Shown piece after piece: positions 48,805 through 63,512 of a DNA stretch of 64,000 nt. How positions within the stretch are numbered: position 1 is the stretch's first letter; each line of letters opens with the position of its first letter. Source of the stretch: Glandiceps talaboti (lineage: Eukaryota; Hemichordata; Enteropneusta; Spengelidae); NCBI RefSeq assembly GCF_964340395.1, contig NC_135561.1, positions 740,001-804,000 on the forward strand. The letters run 5' to 3'. Under the pieces are notes generated by a model, which saw only the letters and a list, made by a program, of their open reading frames with translations, was not told the origin of the DNA and made no database searches. The position numbers and the translations under genes are program-made.

Positions 48805-49022
48805 GTATATCATAAAACACATATTGCCTGGCCTATATTCGGGCTACAGCACCCGTTCATTACCCCCTCGTGACTATGAGTTACCAGAATCACACGCTAT
48901 TTCCCTCAGCCTTCGGCCTCGGGAAATAGCATGTGATTCTGGTAACCCACAGTCCCTCGGGTGTAATAAACGGGTGCTATAGCCCTCATGGCCAGGTAAT
49001 ATGTGTTTAACTTAACATATAC
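48805..49022. mobile_element. imperfect palindrome, foldback element
   Basis: Inverted arms of about 100 bp run from GTATAT to ATATAC with ACACATATT.CCTGGCC shared near both ends. The centre is CAGCCTTCGGCCTCGGG-like, reminiscent of the centre of the 15.2-kb element. No clear target duplication seen. A smaller palindrome with CACGTGA ends lies just upstream (48658-48730), and a 19-bp direct repeat occurs at about 48731 and 48782. Confidence 0.6.
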
Positions 49023-52000
49023 GCTGCGAATAAAGAATAAATGGGAATTTATGGACCGGTCAAATGCTAATTATAGCAAACATTAAACTACATTCATGAG
49101 CAGAATAATGTTTATTAGTAAGAATTATTGTACATGAAATATGCTGTGGTCGAGTTAAACATGTTAAAACCATGTAACAAACGTGGCACAGGTACACATG
49201 TGCTGCTATTTTGTTAAAACAATTACCAATTCCTGCTGCAAGTTCAAAATAGTTAAAACATGGAATGACACTTATTAGGATTGTGGAAGATTTGTTTGGA
49301 CACGGCTGCTGCCATGCACGGTAACACAGGTTCTTAGATTCAAAAATATTTCTTTTGGGATTGCATAGCTCACATCATTATTGATATTCGTCATGCAAGA
49401 TGCCTCTCAAACGTATAAGATACCCTGAGGAGTAAGCTGTGGAATTAGAACATAACATTAACTCTGACTTTGTTGTAGACTCGGATACGTCGATGTCGGT
49501 GAATGATTCCTTGCCAGCAAATACGAACATATGAATGTGTTAAGTGTCATTTGAAGATCAACATGGATATTTAATGCATATTATAAACATAGTAATATAT
49601 ATATATATAAAATTAATAGTACTTCATTTCAATACAACAATTTGGCCACACAAAGATGGCCTTCTTCAGGGAATAGAATTGGAACAGTGAATGAATATTT
49701 AGCATTCTTTGGATGATTGCTAGGCGCAAGTAACGACAAATGAAAAGGTGCAAACTACTCCCTTCAGAATAACAATAAAAACGTTAATATATATAGTTAG
49801 ACGTAAGTTGCATACGAGTTAGGGTTAGGGTCAGATTGACCTAAATAGTGCTAACTGTACCATCAAAAAAGATATTCTACTAGGTGCGAGATAGATAGAC
49901 GTAAGTATATCGCTGCTGCAAGTCTATTCACATGGTATCTAGAGTAACAAAGGACATACTTTGTTTACTAAAGGAAACAAATAAGACTAGAACCTTGGAA
50001 TCATGCTGTCATTAAAGCGAATGAAATTATTTTGTGCCCCTGAGTGTGATCTATGACTAACGACGTCAACATTCTTGAGTGAGTTGTACTATTGTGATTA
50101 ATTGTATCGTCAACTAAACACCTTTTGATATAGTATTCATGTTCATTCCCCTTCTGCGTATTACCTGAACATGTTACATTTTTCAATAAGATATATCTCA
50201 TCAATTATAGTTCACACATTTAAAGGAATAAGTATGACGGGAGATAATTTAGAGATATAACAAAAATCTTTCAAGTATTTTTTATTTATCCTTCTTTCCA
50301 AGAAGGCTGATAGTTAAATTTTTACAACAGACACAAATATATATATAGATGAAAACTGTATGACACGAAGTTTAAAACACAAACAGCCTAAAAGCCTACT
50401 GTAAAAGGTTTCGTATAAAATCTTAAATTAAGTCTTAAATTTAAAGACCACTTTTCTCTCTGTTCGGGATAGAATTCCATGAAGTAGTTGCTCTAAACTT
50501 GAAATTCTGAGTTGAGTGTTTGTTTGTAAAAATCAGACTAACATCTAGAGGACTGATTGTTGTGTGTTGGTAATCAAATGTCGTTCAAGTAATCAGGAGT
50601 CAAAACCTTGGATACTTTGTCCATAAATGAATACTAAATACTTGGCTGTAGCTATTAGGGCAAGTTAATGAATATGCTTCATACAACAGAACAATGCCAA
50701 TGTTGTCTACTTAAGTTTACTTAACATAAACTGTATCTCACGACTTCCGAATGGTCCTTTAATTAAGGATAGATTTTAGTACGTCTTTTGTACAACTGTA
50801 GAAAGATGTCCGAAGTATGAAAAGAAACAACAATGTAAACAAATACTCAAAGAATCGATGGTCTAGCTCTACTAAATGAAGTTGAACCACTTCTTACCTT
50901 TATGACATCTCTTCATCATCGTTATCTATTAGAGTGGGATGCTTATTATTTATCTAATATCATGTTTTCAAACATTAATTTTGACTTACTAATAATTTCT
51001 GATTTTAAATTTTGAAACGTACAACAGTCGTTGTAGAATTATAATCAGATTATTAATACAGAGATTCTGTTTTGTAAGATAAATAAAAGGTAAAGTTAAT
51101 GAGGTTGTTTTTCAAAGCCAGTTTACAATTTGCATATGACTAGTATAATGAATATCTGTAAATGTATTCCTTTCCACCCACAAGTGTGAAATGACGTAAA
51201 CCATCAAAAGGTGTTGACGAGATTTGATAGTATACTTTCTCAAATGTCTACATTTGACTGCAGTCTTAAGCCTAAAGGATTTTGAAAGCCTATTGTATGG
51301 TACGTGTAATCCTAGTCACATATTAACTTCTCCATCAAGTTAATGCATGAAGCTTAGTGTGGAAATCAATCTTGTAGCACCAAACATTAATTATATCGCT
51401 GATTTTTCCCATTATTCAAGATTGCGATCCTAATCTTGGGACTTCAGCCCTTCAATATATTTGTGATTGGCATCCTATTCATGCAGAATTTATATTGAAG
51501 GAAGGGGAGGAAAAGACGAGATCAGCGGCAACACGGTGAAGCAGTGAGCTCTTTTGGTCAGTTCTCGAATGCTCTACGGAAGACTTCGTATTCGTATGTT
51601 AAGTGCTTCACATAGAACGTGAGTTAACTCTTCTGATTAATTAATTAATTAATTATTTGATGTTTAATTAACCTTAGAGTCACATGCCTGCAAATCTAGT
51701 GCTTTACTCTAACTGTACTGTTAGCATTGCTTAGTTTTTACAATTAGGATTATATTTCAATCCTTTATTTGTGAAAAAATTGAAATTGTGGCGCAATTAT
51801 CGGCTATAGTTATGCACATACATGTACACATAATATAAAATACAAATTCCGCAACAAAAACAATACGCATATCGGCGTTTTTATAGGCACTGTTGATTGT
51901 GAATGATTATGGCTACGTAGAATGGAAACTAAGAAATTGAAGCATACTGAACAAATCATATACTCTTGATTGTGATATACACATCTGAATAAAACGCGTG

Positions 52001-52606
52001 ACTCATTAATTTGTTGGTGAATATCAATTTGGTTGTCTGTTGAATGAGCACTTCAAAAAGTAAAATATATTGGAATACTGAATGCCGACAATAATCCTGA
52101 CCCTAAAATAGTCAATGGAATGATGTTAACAAATGGGATATTTATAGAATATTTTGCTTGGTGAATGGAAATATCTTTGAATACGATCATTAAGGAATGT
52201 AGTAGATTCGTATTTTCATGGGAGAATCGTTATTAACAACTGCCTTGTTATACTTAGTTGCTTACAATGCTCAGCGCCATGTTTGACAGTTGTTATTGCC
52301 AATTGCATGTAATTAACTTGTCCATATCTTTCCAGTTCGTTTTTGATCTTTCAGTTACAATCAATAGTATTTCAAACAACCACTTTTATTTAAATGTTCT
52401 TAAAACCTACACTACTTGAAAAGGCAGTGAATGTATCAAGCATAGGTAAAGTCTGTCACATATATGCTTGAATTTAGTGTACATAGAAACAAGATATTCA
52501 CTACTGAAAACTAACAATCATGTGGAATATAATCCAACGATAAAACTAGTTTGGATTCTTGGACGTATACAGCTTACTGCTCCGCGTTTGTTGGTTACGC
52601 AGGTTT
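49023..52606. other. no gene recognised
   Basis: A minus-strand element tail at about 49590-49780 (CTGAAGA, GGCCA/TGGCC hairpin, then a short (TA)n) resembles retroelement 3' ends. (TTAA)n at about 51634-51656. Nothing else stands out. Confidence 0.45.
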
Positions 52607-52614
52607 CACGAGGA

Positions 52615-52735
52615 TAGTCTAGAAGTCTAAATTGTTACAGTAAATTACGTTTTAAAGACTTCATTACTTTAACACAGTTTAGTTAATGAAGTTTTTAAAA
52701 CGTAATTTACTGTACCAGTTTAGAATTCTAGACTA
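52615..52735. mobile_element. 121-bp foldback element with 8-bp TSD
   Basis: Arms of about 50 bp, termini TAGTCTAGAA and TTCTAGACTA, flanked by the 8-bp direct repeat CACGAGGA (52607-52614 and 52736-52743). An 8-bp duplication suits hAT-type elements. No coding capacity. Confidence 0.85.
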
Positions 52736-53094
52736 CACGAGGAGGCCCGCCTAGAACTGTAATCTTTTCGTGAATGTTTGCGGTTCAAAGTAGGTCAAAT
52801 ACATTTTGTAAGAAAACTGTATGGTGTCAGGAACTGATAACTAGAGGATTTAGAGGATGCGTGTATCAATTGGATTGCTACGCAAAGGTAATGGAGACAT
52901 TGTCACCCTACCTGAACAAAGTAGAGTTCTCTCACATGGCTTTCACGATTTCTGATACTAAAATACTGTAATAAGACGTGACGTATCCACTGTTGCGAAA
53001 GATTGCCAAGTGTTTCAAAGTCTGATACTTGCTAAAAGTAGCATATCTTAACCATCGTTTGCTCTGTTGGTCAGCATATAACAACAACAAAATC

Positions 53095-53138
53095 ACCACC
53101 ACCACCACCACCACCACCACCACCACCACCACCACCAC
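53095..53138 (+). repeat. (CAC)n tract
   Basis: About 14 trinucleotide units; followed by A-rich CAAACA-type sequence. Confidence 0.95.
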
Positions 53139-53139
53139 A

Positions 53140-56100
53140 ATGAACAAACTAACTAACAATCAAACACATGAACAAGCAAACAAACACACATACAATAATA
53201 ATAACAACCGGACCAACACGGTTTTATAGTTGAAACTTTTCATTTCTCTCTCAAGTCTTATACACTAATGCACTCTATGTCTATTAGCTTCTATTCCTTT
53301 GTCTGGTTATCATTCCAAGTCTTCTTTGTCTAACAGTATGTATAGAAGGGAGTTTATGCTCTGAATTAAGTTTTGGATTTAAACATGAAAACCTACAAGA
53401 GTTTAACTTTTGACTACGTCTCTTATTTGCTGTTGTAAAGTATATTTCATAAGGATTAATTGTTTCTGCACTTTCGAAATTATAACACATCTACTGTCTC
53501 TTCTTCGACGTCCTCGTCACGTACATTGTTCTTTTTTATTATCATCAATCTGAATCTAAACAATGTTAATAATTTACGACATGTTTACTTCATCGAACCT
53601 GACCATGAAGTCTGCTTTAGGAACTAGAGGTATAATTCACTATCACTTCATAACGTAAAAATATTCCAATTCCCAAATGTTCATGCTTTCGACAATTCTG
53701 ACCTTTGTGCAGACCTTGAACGCCCTATACTAGCTAGGGTTTGTTTAAACGAAAATGTGTTTAGAAACAGGAAAGTTAAATCTTTCAAGTTATCCCATGC
53801 TGATCATAGAGAGATAATGGTACATGGTTCAATACATTGGTAAGTGTGATTGCGTCTCAAACATTTGTCTGACAGCTGTATGATGCGAGAACTTGCTCCG
53901 AAGGAAACATTGATAACAGGGTTTGCTGTAATATTAGTCTATGGTAACGTTTCTGAAATCTGAAAAAAAAGTCTTATCCTTCCGATATCTAGCTGAACGA
54001 ATATGCAGTATCAGTGGAAGCTTTATGGATTTCTGCAAGCCCGTAGTGTTTTGTGGTAGGGAGAAAATGAAAAACCAAAAACGAAACGAAACAAAACGGA
54101 GCGAAACATCTTGCGATTGTTTAGTTAAACCACAGACGTTCTAAATCTTTTAAACAATATTTGGTACGTCTGACTGTTATTGTTAGACTGAACCCATTCC
54201 GATTTTATTTAACAAACTTAAACCTTTCGAAACAACATTTACTCATTTTTCCAAACCCACAGTTCATTTGCGATATGTTGAATGCCTTTGGCATTAACAT
54301 GTTTTGTACTGAACTTTCAGTCATTTGCGATGTATGATGAATTTAATGTAACCAACATGTTCATAGTCAAAGGAAATAGCAATGAGTATAGCATAGAACA
54401 AACTTTTTCATATAAGAGTTTATACAAATTACCATATTCCAGAGAGGGTCATATAACCAGTTTATTGCCCTCTGTAAGGCTGATACTAGTCAATAGCACC
54501 TAGTGGAGTAAAGAAATGTGATAATGGCACGTAGCCTCATGTGTTGTTATTATTTTCTCGTCAATACAAGAACAGCTCACCATGACTCATAAAACCAACC
54601 TGTAGAAACTAGTCTCGCCATACAATGTTAATCGTAGGCGCAGGCAAAACTTCTATTTTCTGATGAACGTAACGATCGCTATTAATAACCTTGAAATACG
54701 TAAACGCCAGTATTGTGTTTTTTAGTATTTTATGTGAATATAGTATTTGGCCTATAGTATTATTGTGAGCCTCATAGAATCACTGCACCGGCAACAGTTT
54801 CCTATTCAGAGATAGTTATTGTATGTTAACAAGTAGTGAGTGTTGCATGCCGCAAATCGTTAATAAAACATAACAAATTATAAATAAATGACCAGTCTAC
54901 GGATATGGTATATACGTTTGAGAGAAAACAACCATTACTCTATTATAAACGCTCCAGTGCTTCGAGTTCTCTGACGCAACATACTACATGTAAGTTGTTA
55001 AACTCATGTTACACAAGGGAATGTATACACAATTTGAAACTTTTCATTAACAATTCATACTATATATTGTAAATATATATCTTGTAGGCAGACAATTAAC
55101 AGTTTTGACAGCTATCTTTCAAATCTATAAGCAATTAAGGAAAAGCTACCACACCTACGGCTATAGTCAATACATATTGTGAAATAAGTGAAATGTAATC
55201 ATGTTAAAGTGTGTTTGACTTGATCTAGCAATAATTCTATATTCATGGAACATAACAACTTTTTAAAAAGAGGTTTTAATGTTAAAGAAATTAGATATTT
55301 CATAAATTGGAATATTGTAAACGAGTAGTGTTAGTTAACCCTGGATGGTATATAGTATATGGATGGTATATATTCAAATTTGTTGTTCAAGACTTCTTGG
55401 GTATCTCTGTTGTGATGTTGTTATGTTTCTAAAGTTGTTGTATTCAATAATTTACTAACTGATACTGGTAACCGAAGCTTGTATATGAACTTGGAATAAT
55501 GATTTAACGCTAGAAGAGCATAAGAACATTGAAACAATAACACTGTTGTGACAATAGCTTCTAATTTTGTTGTTTAAAATTATTCCCTACATGACTCCTG
55601 TGTGTGATTTCTTGTAATAATGTTGTCATGCTAGAAAACTTTCTGTTACAAAGGTTACGCGAGACATGAAGTTGCCTTGGTGTGTCACTCATCAAACATG
55701 ATATTTTTACACATACCGACGACTTCAAATGCGAAAGAAACATTTATAGAGGTGCCACGCACAGTGGGATTCAGAAGTAGACAAATTGATATGTCGGTTA
55801 TCAGTTGGAAAGTAAACCATTGAAACCATTAAAATCCTCAAGCCAATGTGTACTGTTACTATCAGCAGAAAAGTAATTTCTTTTCAGCACAAGCCTGTCT
55901 CTACTACACTGAAAATAAATAGCAATATTTACTTTTCAATGTGATGAATTGGGTAAAGATTCCTGTGGTGTGTGTTGTGTCAGTTATTGTTAGTCTAGGG
56001 TTGAACTGTGTCTATCTTAGTCTTAAAAACATAATGTCCCATGATTGAAACACCAGGACACCTGACATTTCTCTTGTAATGTTGTTCTGATTTTCCTAGT

Positions 56101-59100
56101 CTCGTTGTTTAAAGTTATTCATTAACTGATCCTGGTGTTTGAATATGCTAGAGAAATTTACTATCAGATTAGTGATGTTTTTTTCTTTGTTACATGATTA
56201 CTCAAAGTGGCACTTGTATAATTCAAATGACATTCTTCACTTCTGCAAAAGCTTTCTTCACTTTGTTGATGTTTGATAGACAACTTAGCTGAATGTATTC
56301 TACATTTCAGAAGTGCATTAAATCACCAGTACACAATAATAAAGGCTATATTAACCTTAAGTTTATAGCCCCGCGATGGATCAATTTAAATTTAAATTTC
56401 TAGAAACTGTTTGGACGAAGTAATATTCATATTTTTCGTATCACATTACAGTAACTGTGTTGCTTTTGGACAAGTTACTCTTTATGGGTTTCACAATGTT
56501 ACGAAAACGTGGCACGTTTGTCATAAAATCAATTAAAATTAAATTAGTTACTTTACATCAAATCAATTAAGATAAAAGTACGATCTTTCCTACATCAAAG
56601 CATTTTATTATGATCGAAAGTTTTGTAGGAGTAAACTCCAGCCTTACATTATGAAAAGTGTGTAGCGTATAGTATTATCAAACGTTGAATGGACTTGGGT
56701 CTACAGGCCCGCCTTGCCGTTTTGAATTAATATATGAACAAGTTTTGCTTTACGTAATATCTATATAGAATAACTATAACGTCGGTTGTTTTGACTATTC
56801 CTGATGGTTTCACGCATCATTTCAACATTTGCATGAGAGTAACGAATGCTGACACTATGCCTACTTTTGAAATACTATGAACTATAAGATTTGGTGATGA
56901 AGAAAACTAATCAAAGGTTTTATATTATTTTATATTTTTATATTACACAGCGAGACGAAGGCCTTTCAACATCATATTTCTACAGACTACATTCATTTGT
57001 AAAAATATACTCGAATGGCGCATTTTAAACAAAATATTCACAATAACATGGACGCACAAGAGCCATTAACGTGATCGTGCGATTTTACTGTCAGAATCTC
57101 GATTCACGTAGTAGTAACTAAACAGCGTAATGTTCAATGGCTTGTGTCATTCATTATCGAAACAGAAGAATTCGCTATTTGATGTATTTTAATAAAAAAT
57201 GTTCAAGATATTTGAATGATTGTAAAATGTAATGAGCTTCGAGTGGCCCGGTATACTAAAAATACGCATTATCAGTACGTAAAAAGGTTGCTCATTAACG
57301 ATTTGTTGTTCTCTTAATGTTCATTGTACTTTAAATAAGTCATGTATCGCAATATGACAACCATTGAGGTAGTACTATTGAGAAAATGTTACAGAATTAC
57401 TTCAGGTGTTAACGAGTGAACTTAAGCATGACGTTGTTGTTTTGCATTGTAAGTAACGATTTCGAATCCCACGATGGACTGCAGTGGGATTATCGTATGT
57501 TCTGTAGTTGTGGCCTTAACCTAAAGGCGAGGAAACAATCAATATCACAAGGTTGCTGTGCAAAGTTAATGTCTTCCTCTATGCCATGGATTGAAGTTTC
57601 AAAGGATTGAACTTTAGCCTCATCATCGAAAGCATCTATCAAATCATTATTTCAACTAAATTATTAACAATTCAATGATCAATGACTGATGTATTCTGTA
57701 GTTCAGTGCATTGGACGACGAATGACAGACACACAGAGAATGCCCAAACGATTGAGAGTTAGTTAGAGAACCAGATAATTGAATTGTTGATAATTGCATT
57801 AACAGTTCATAATATACACGAATCGTTCAGTTGTGTTTGAATATATTGCACCAAGAGCTCCAGGTGAATCGTATTTTACAGCAAATCCAGACCTTTGCAA
57901 TGCTAGTTTATTGATGAGATAGGAACACAATCTCGCCAGTGGTGTAGATTGTTTACTTTTAGATATACCGAATTTATATGACTAAGGTCACCTTGTCATT
58001 CACAGGCCATAGCTATACGTAGAATGTTCACACCGAGAGTGAACTTGAAAAGGATTATGGGTGGTGATGTGGTATAGTACACTATATTACTTAGTCATAT
58101 AGACTAATTTACATGTATGCCGAAACTGAAGGGTTTATATTGAAAGGAGGAAGTTATTCAGCATGAACGAGATCAATAACTACTTGTGTAAAGGGAATAC
58201 TGCACTGAATGTCGGTAGGGAATGTACTGACATAAAGATTTTATCTTACAAGTTATGTTGTTTTGCCATGTAGCTACAGTGCAACGTTATTTAATACTGT
58301 GTTATCTAATATGCTTTATGTCACTATGCATTGCAACCATGGAGGGAAAAACACAGTCTACATCTACGGTAACTATGATGTGACCTGCTGGGCTATCAAG
58401 TAATGCTTGCCCGGGCATGCTTTGCTCTTTGTTATGTATCATGCTACGTCTTGTTATGCTTGATGACACATAATAGATACCTTTGATTTTATTTATGGTA
58501 AAACATTTAGCAAGGTAAATACTAAGGTGTCAACACTGCGTTTATATGAGGTACTAAAACTTTAATGGTCAGAGGAGAATGAAAGATGCAAACAGAGACT
58601 GTAAATCAAATATATTTGGTGACAAGCACCTAGGCACAATTACTATTATAAAAGCCAAGTCTAGATTCGAACGGCGTTTCTTGTCAATAACCCCGAAGGT
58701 TTACTAATAATCATATCACCTCTGAAGACTAAACCAAAATTGCTGTTCACTCAGTAGACCAGTAAAAGGAAAACCAGTCTCTGTTGTTTTATATAGTATC
58801 TGTCGAAGTCAGAATACAAAAATAAGACCTCCATTTTCCTTCGTCGGAGTCGACATTTTTGAAGACACTTTCACAAAAAGTGGAAACTCCCCACTACATT
58901 CACCAGAACACTCTAGGGGAATAGCAGTTTGTTAGGATAAAAGTATTTTATTTCCTCTCATGATTATCAAAATACATTAAGCATATCCTCTCATGATTAT
59001 CATTAAGCATATACAAAGCTGCATACTGATATAACAAATACATTCAATTCTTTATTCAGTTTTTATGTAATTATTCAGAATTTGCTTCAATCTCTTGAAT

Positions 59101-59934
59101 GCTATGTAACTGATTATATGTATATTAGCGAAATTAAAAGAACTATTTTGAGGAATTTATCAAAACTATATAATGAATTGTTTTCAATTTAGTATTCAAA
59201 TTAGTCACCTTAAGCTTGAGGCCATGACCTTTTTTGCAGGTCATGCCTCCTGCCCAGATTGGAACACTCTGATATTTTGTTACACTGTTGGGTGATGAAA
59301 TTAAGTTTTGTTTTCAATTAAGTATATTTGAACGATTGGAAGCACAGTGCTGTTACAGAAATATTTATTTTTTCCAGAAATTAAAACTAAAGATTACACC
59401 TCGATATGTGTACAATGTCATGAGCGTTTTTCACTCAAACTGTTCCAATAATCATGTAGTCACTGTCACGAATTAAATTGCTATACAACTGAACATGTAC
59501 CCTTTCAGACAAATTAAGGAACACATTATTTTTATTCTGACTATGATGGCGCTTTCATTATATTACTGTATATCACAATGGACATCATTATGCTTACATT
59601 TCGTCACTCACCAAGAACTGTCATTATTCATCATAAAGCAATATCAATTTGCTGCGATTCAAAAAATAATTTAATAATATGATACACTCATTACAACGAG
59701 TTTTGGGCAATAAAATGTCAACTCGATCAACGCAAATTACAGTAATGCTCAAGAACCTTGACTGACTGCGATGGTGTTGGAATTATGTGCAGTTACACAG
59801 AAAGGTGAATCACATATGACGAAACATTGGACGTTTATAAGTCTTTTTAGTTAATTCTATGGTATGCAGCCTAATAAGCATGATTTGTGTTTAAACGTAA
59901 GTATCACCTTACTGGGCACGGTTTCGGCAAACAA
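53140..59934. other. no gene recognised
   Basis: Only short open frames without family features. Contains the second copy of the dispersed repeat (55715-56095). Confidence 0.5.
55715..56095 (+). repeat. dispersed repeat, copy 2
   Basis: Same orientation as the 19.1-kb copy. Flanked on both sides by two related segments (about 55561-55640 and 56100-56160) sharing GTTGTTTAAA.TTATTC and CATGCTAGA-like sequence. Confidence 0.55.
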
Positions 59935-60355
59935 CAATAGCAATATATAATTAATTATGTAAATTATGTATTAAACTTTTAAGCTAAATCAACACACTCT
60001 ATAGGATATATGGTCTTTGTCATAGTTAACATATGTACCAAATTATTAATTATGGAAATTATGCATTAACGCTGTATCAAATGCGTTGTGTTATGTTTAA
60101 TGTATGTACTAAATCATATTGAATTTGAAGCATGCATTCTTAAGAATTAATTAACCATCAATAATGCAAATGACGAACTAATGTTCATCATTAAATGTTT
60201 ACCTAAATCTAACATGTTCTTTCCATTAGCATATTGAAGATGAGTAGTAAGTTTCATTACAAGTAGGTTTTGAGATATCGTGTCCACAGACAGACAGACA
60301 GACAAACAAACAGACAAACAGACACACATACACACGGACACAGACAGACAAAAGC
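59935..60355 (+). mobile_element. probable nonautonomous element with (CAGA)n tail
   Basis: A/T-rich body with internal repeats (TTAATTATG.AAATTATG) ending AGTTTCATTACAAGTAGGTTTTGAGATATCGTG-type sequence directly followed by ACAGACAGACAG at 60285-60350. That ending is common for short retroelement-like repeats in marine invertebrates. Boundaries uncertain. Confidence 0.35.
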
Positions 60356-61026
60356 ATAACATAACCTCCCCTTACGGGTAGTAAAAATTATGAAGCATTT
60401 GTATACATGTCTCAGCTGAAGACATCTAATACCTGCGGTACAACATAGATGTTTAATATTGTTCTGCAAATTGTTTGATCATTGCAAATTGAGATGTTTA
60501 ACGCCTTAATGTTGCTTATGCTCAAGATTTTCCACATATGTCAAGGTAATATATCTCTAATTCACCATCTTATGGCTGAAATGACAACTATTTCAGAGCT
60601 GTGCTCTTTAAACCCACATATCCTGTAAAAAAAGCGGATTTGCAATTGACGTCATAGGTAAGGAAATTGGGGTGCATTGATAATACCTTGACTATAGCAT
60701 GAACACAAAACCAATTGCTTTGAAGTCGACATGGTAGGAGAACATTGGTAGACATAATACATAAAACTGTCATATGTTTCCAAGGACAGCTGCTTAAAGG
60801 TAAATACAGTATGACTTGTTGACAGGTTGAAATGTTCGTAGTCACACGAGACTATACAGCATTCAATACCGTTTCTGTTCGACTAGTACATATTTAGCAA
60901 GCTAGGACAAATGAATATTAAATACATATGTACCAAATGCTTAAAACAGTATACGAAGACACACATATCTCTCTCTGTCTCCAAGTCTGTCTCTTTCTCT
61001 TTCTGTCTCTCTGCGCGCGTCGTTTC

Positions 61027-61027
61027 G

Positions 61028-61075
<48 letters not shown>
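61027..61075 (+). repeat. (CTGT)n tract
   Basis: About 12 units, preceded by TCTCTG-rich sequence. Confidence 0.95.
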
Positions 61076-61076
<1 letters not shown>

Positions 61077-62584
61077 CCCTCCCTCCCCTCTCTCTTTGTT
61101 GTAGATAATATGCAAATACATTGTACAGTGAGTTATTTTCCCAATTGAGATAAGGGGTTCTATTATATTCAACCTTCATTACTTTATCATGTTCAATATA
61201 CTAAGTTGCTTACAAACCCCTGTTGTATAACCATATCAAAGCACATGAACATTACTCGTAATCTGTCGTTTCTAGATATTTGTATATTAAATTTATGTCA
61301 CCGGTTGGACACGATGTCATAAAAAAAGAATGTGAAGCTGTAAGCCTTTGAAATTGGAAATTATTAACGCCCTACGTTTTATTTTCTCGTAAATGTTCGA
61401 AAAGAATAGTTTGTAAAATATTCATCGATGTGAATGCGTAAACGGTTTCTAACTACTCAAAATATCGTGTGATTTTAAACAGTGAACAGTAAAAATGTAG
61501 AAAACCTACATAGACATAAATCACCTTTAGATTCACAATAAATAGAAAATGCCGCGTTTGCTGTAATAATGGCAATTATATAATGCATAGATAACGCGAA
61601 TTATCTATACATCATACACGTTTACATGTATGTCTACAAGAGTGACGACAGTTTACTATGTGGAATAAAACAGTCAATTCTTAAGTGTATCATACAGAGT
61701 TAATATTCTCACATTGCCCCTAAACTCTTAAATTTAGTAACAACCCAATAGAAGATTACACGACCCGTGTTTTTTTTCTGTTTAAGTGTTTGCACTTATA
61801 AAAACCACTTCACTGTACAGACTTGACATGATAAAATTTTAAGCATGGTATAGCATGGTATATATTTCCTTATACCTCGTAATATTTTATAGAGAAACTG
61901 TTCATAATAGGCTCATCAATTTTGTATGTGTAACTACTCTGCCTTTTCTAAGTTTGAATGGCCCTCAATATATCATGTACAAATCATGTGCTCTTCATGT
62001 CTGGCGATCATACTAGTAACGGTGCAATCACTTTCCTGTACAGTAACGACCTGTAGCCATACCGTCCCTAATGAACCAAGTCGGTCTTATGTCATGCCAG
62101 TCTTTTATAATTCAACAGCTTCTCCTCGCTTGCATTATTATATTATACTGCAAATCTACTTTGTAGAGAAAGGCAAAGGACATTTTAAATCAAGTACTGG
62201 TATGTTCATAAAATTGAAGACTTTCTAAGCTGCTCCCTGGAATACAAAATTACAGAATAAAAGCAAATGTCATAGAAGTGAGCGAATGACGATAAATGAC
62301 TTCGGCCATTTGAACGACATTGGACAAACGTCAAAATAGTCATTACGGTCTCCCCATGAGATCACTTAGCAGATGGTGTTATTAATCTACTCATAGGAAA
62401 GGCTGTATTTACTATTGTGACACAGATGTATTGTTTATTTGTTAGCTCATCTATCAATGATACATAAATAGAGGTATGTGTGAAACAAACCATGCATCAT
62501 GACAACATTTACTATTAAAATGAAAAAAGACACCTTAAAAGGAAAATGACCGTCAAACACATTTCGACATATACATGTACTTTA

Positions 62585-62740
62585 GAAACAAACCATCTAT
62601 CATCAAAACACAAATAATTACAATGAAAACAGACACACACACACCATCTATCATGAATACACAAAGTTTGAATGAAAACAGACACACACATAATCTATCA
62701 TGAATACACAATATTGTAATGAAACAGAGACCTTAAAAGG
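62585..62740 (+). repeat. degenerate ~50-bp tandem repeat
   Basis: Repeated ATCTATCATGAATACACAA and GAAAACAGACACACACA blocks, about three units. Confidence 0.5.
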
Positions 62741-63295
62741 AAACTAATGGTATATATACATGTAAATTGGGAAAATAAGCTTGCATAATATGCTGTATAC
62801 AGGATATCATGGATTACGCACATGCAGTGATGTTGGAATCCTGGCACCAGCAAAGTATTCGTTTCCGTTGTTAAAGGTTGAATCAATATAACATTTAAAA
62901 TCCCGTGTGTTACCTTAACAACCAATCACCTTAATGGTTAATTGCAATTGTGTACGTGTACGTGTAACTTAAGATGGGATCCTGTGAAACGAGGGACTTT
63001 AATAATTGAACGAAAGGTTTTGTGAAAGACGTCCATATAAAGAATAAACTGGCACCGTTTATTTCTGCGTATTGCGTTCCGATGTGCCTTTGCTATGGAA
63101 ACCCCATCGAATTCTTTTACAGGTATTCAAGTGGCAGTTTGGATAACCTCCATGGCAGGTAATGTCACGGCTGGTGTAACAGATAAGAAGATTGGACCAG
63201 TAGAAATTAATTTACTACAATACATAAAGAGACAGTATGTCTAACTGAGCCACAGACCACCAAAGTAAGTGTGTCTAACAAACACAACTATACAC

Positions 63296-63296
63296 G

Positions 63297-63334
<38 letters not shown>

Positions 63335-63512
63335 TACATACATACATACATACATACATACATACATACATACATACATACATACATAGATACATACACG
63401 TATGCATGCATACATACATACATACATACATACATACATGTACATACATACATACATACAGACATACATAGATACATACACGTATGCATACATACATACA
63501 TACATACATACA
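63296..63512 (+). repeat. (CA)n followed by (CATA)n
   Basis: About 220 bp. A segment GATACATACACGTATGCAT occurs twice within it, showing block duplication. Followed by CCTGATGA and a GTGAGTT/AACTCA hairpin. Confidence 0.95.

Noticed and set aside
49810-49835. Two TTAGGG repeats
   Set aside because: Too short to mean an interstitial telomere array.
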